A stretch of DNA of 5,963 nucleotides from positions 1-5,963 of the forward strand of contig JBBIJO010000043.1 in NCBI GenBank assembly GCA_037445895.1. The letters are read 5' to 3'. Shown piece by piece: positions 5,777 to 5,963 of the stretch (position 1 is its first letter; every line of letters starts with the position of its first letter). The notes below the pieces were generated by a model, which saw only the letters and a list, made by a program, of their open reading frames with translations, did not search any database and was not told the DNA's origin. The stretch is from JBBIJO01 sp037445895 (GTDB taxonomy: Bacteria > Bacteroidota > Ignavibacteria > Kapaibacteriales > UBA2268). Both the position numbers and the translations under genes were made by a program.

Positions 5777-5794
5777 TCTGAATATTTTTCCAAG

Positions 5795-5812
5795 AGCAAT
5801 TCACGAATTGCT
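5795..5812. repeat. Perfect 8-bp inverted repeat downstream of the reductase gene
   Basis: AGCAATTC (5795-5802) and GAATTGCT (5805-5812) are exact complements around two bases. In RNA this gives a seven-pair stem with a CACG tetraloop, 18 bases after the reductase stop codon. It has no following T-run, so it may be an mRNA 3'-end hairpin or an operator rather than a classic terminator. Confidence 0.5.
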
Positions 5813-5832
5813 ACTACCTAATAACAGTGTTG

Positions 5833-5856
5833 AACAGGAAGTTGCAACCTCTTGTT
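5833..5856. repeat. 24-bp imperfect palindrome centred on GTTGCAAC
   Basis: Ten of twelve base pairs are symmetric: AACA outer arms, the GTTGCAAC core at 5841-5848, and two mismatched pairs between them, one of which is a G-U wobble in RNA. The shape fits a dimeric regulator operator or an RNA hairpin. It is not followed by a T-run on either strand. Confidence 0.4.
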
Positions 5857-5909
5857 TGAACTATTGGGATATAGTTTAGCAAAAATCTAAACGCTTTGCA
5901 CGTAGCGAT

Positions 5910-5935
5910 ACAATCTTTTTTCCATTGTGTTTTTT
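5910..5935 (+). terminator. Weak candidate intrinsic terminator
   Basis: ACAAT (5910-5914) pairs with ATTGT (5924-5928) around a nine-base pyrimidine-rich loop and is followed by G and six Ts (5930-5935). The stem is short and AT-rich and lies about 135 bases after the reductase stop, so this is only a tentative end for the mnmG-reductase transcript. Confidence 0.2.
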
Positions 5936-5963
5936 CATCATATTTGTTTATAAAAATAGGAAG

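Larger units (their letters stand above)
5777..5963. other. Non-coding tail of the window with several inverted repeats
   Basis: These 187 bases show no supported gene. The longest minus-strand frame with an ATG (5876-5941) has only 21 codons. The stretch holds three inverted repeats and a T-run listed separately, plus GTTTAG/CTAAAC arms at 5874-5879 and 5887-5892. The last bases, AGGAAG, could be a ribosome binding site of a plus-strand gene beyond the edge, but no start codon is inside the window. Confidence 0.5.

Noticed and set aside
5876..5941. Minus-strand 21-codon frame starting ATGATGAAAAAACAC
   Set aside because: It is too short, without a ribosome binding site or recognisable similarity.
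5925..5963. Promoter (CATATTTG) and AGGAAG ribosome binding site for a gene to the right
   Set aside because: The -7 match is imperfect, there is no -33 element at the right distance, and no start codon is visible before the window ends.

Overview
The window is AT-rich bacterial chromosome. It most resembles the Bacteroidota/Chlorobiota/Ignavibacteria side of the tree. The reasons are a secreted protein with two-component-regulator-propeller repeats, a Bacteroidota-style family-4 glycosyltransferase with a TQSG variant motif, a possible TAnnTTTG promoter, and Shine-Dalgarno sequences on only some genes. This lineage guess is inference; no rRNA or other decisive marker is present.

Layout. Positions 1-462 (minus) hold the N-terminal part of a secreted repeat protein that runs off the left edge, including two nearly identical propeller units. 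Positions 463-670 hold no convincing gene. Positions 671-2757 (minus) form a two-gene unit: an Mce/MlaD-type membrane-anchored lipid-transport protein, followed 17 bases later by a GT4 glycosyltransferase. Positions 2758-2928 are a divergent intergenic region. Positions 2929-4815 (plus) encode MnmG, the tRNA wobble-uridine modification enzyme. Fifty-two bases later, at 4868-5776, lies an RmlD-like NAD(P)-binding reductase/epimerase homologue with a TTG start and a strong ribosome binding site. Between these two plus-strand genes, at 4829-4848, lies a perfect palindrome containing a textbook parS site, the ParB centromere. Positions 5777-5963 contain only inverted repeats and a weak terminator candidate.

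How it fits together. The minus-strand pair is envelope-related: lipid trafficking plus surface-sugar assembly. The plus-strand pair combines a housekeeping tRNA-modification gene with a putative nucleotide-sugar or other SDR enzyme, probably co-transcribed. The parS site, together with mnmG (often origin-proximal), suggests that the window lies in the origin region of the chromosome.

No convincing undescribed multi-gene system is visible. The points most worth a second look are the parS site with its overlapping miniature reading frame, the reductase that has lost two of its three expected catalytic residues, and the compositionally distinct propeller gene with recent-looking repeat duplication.
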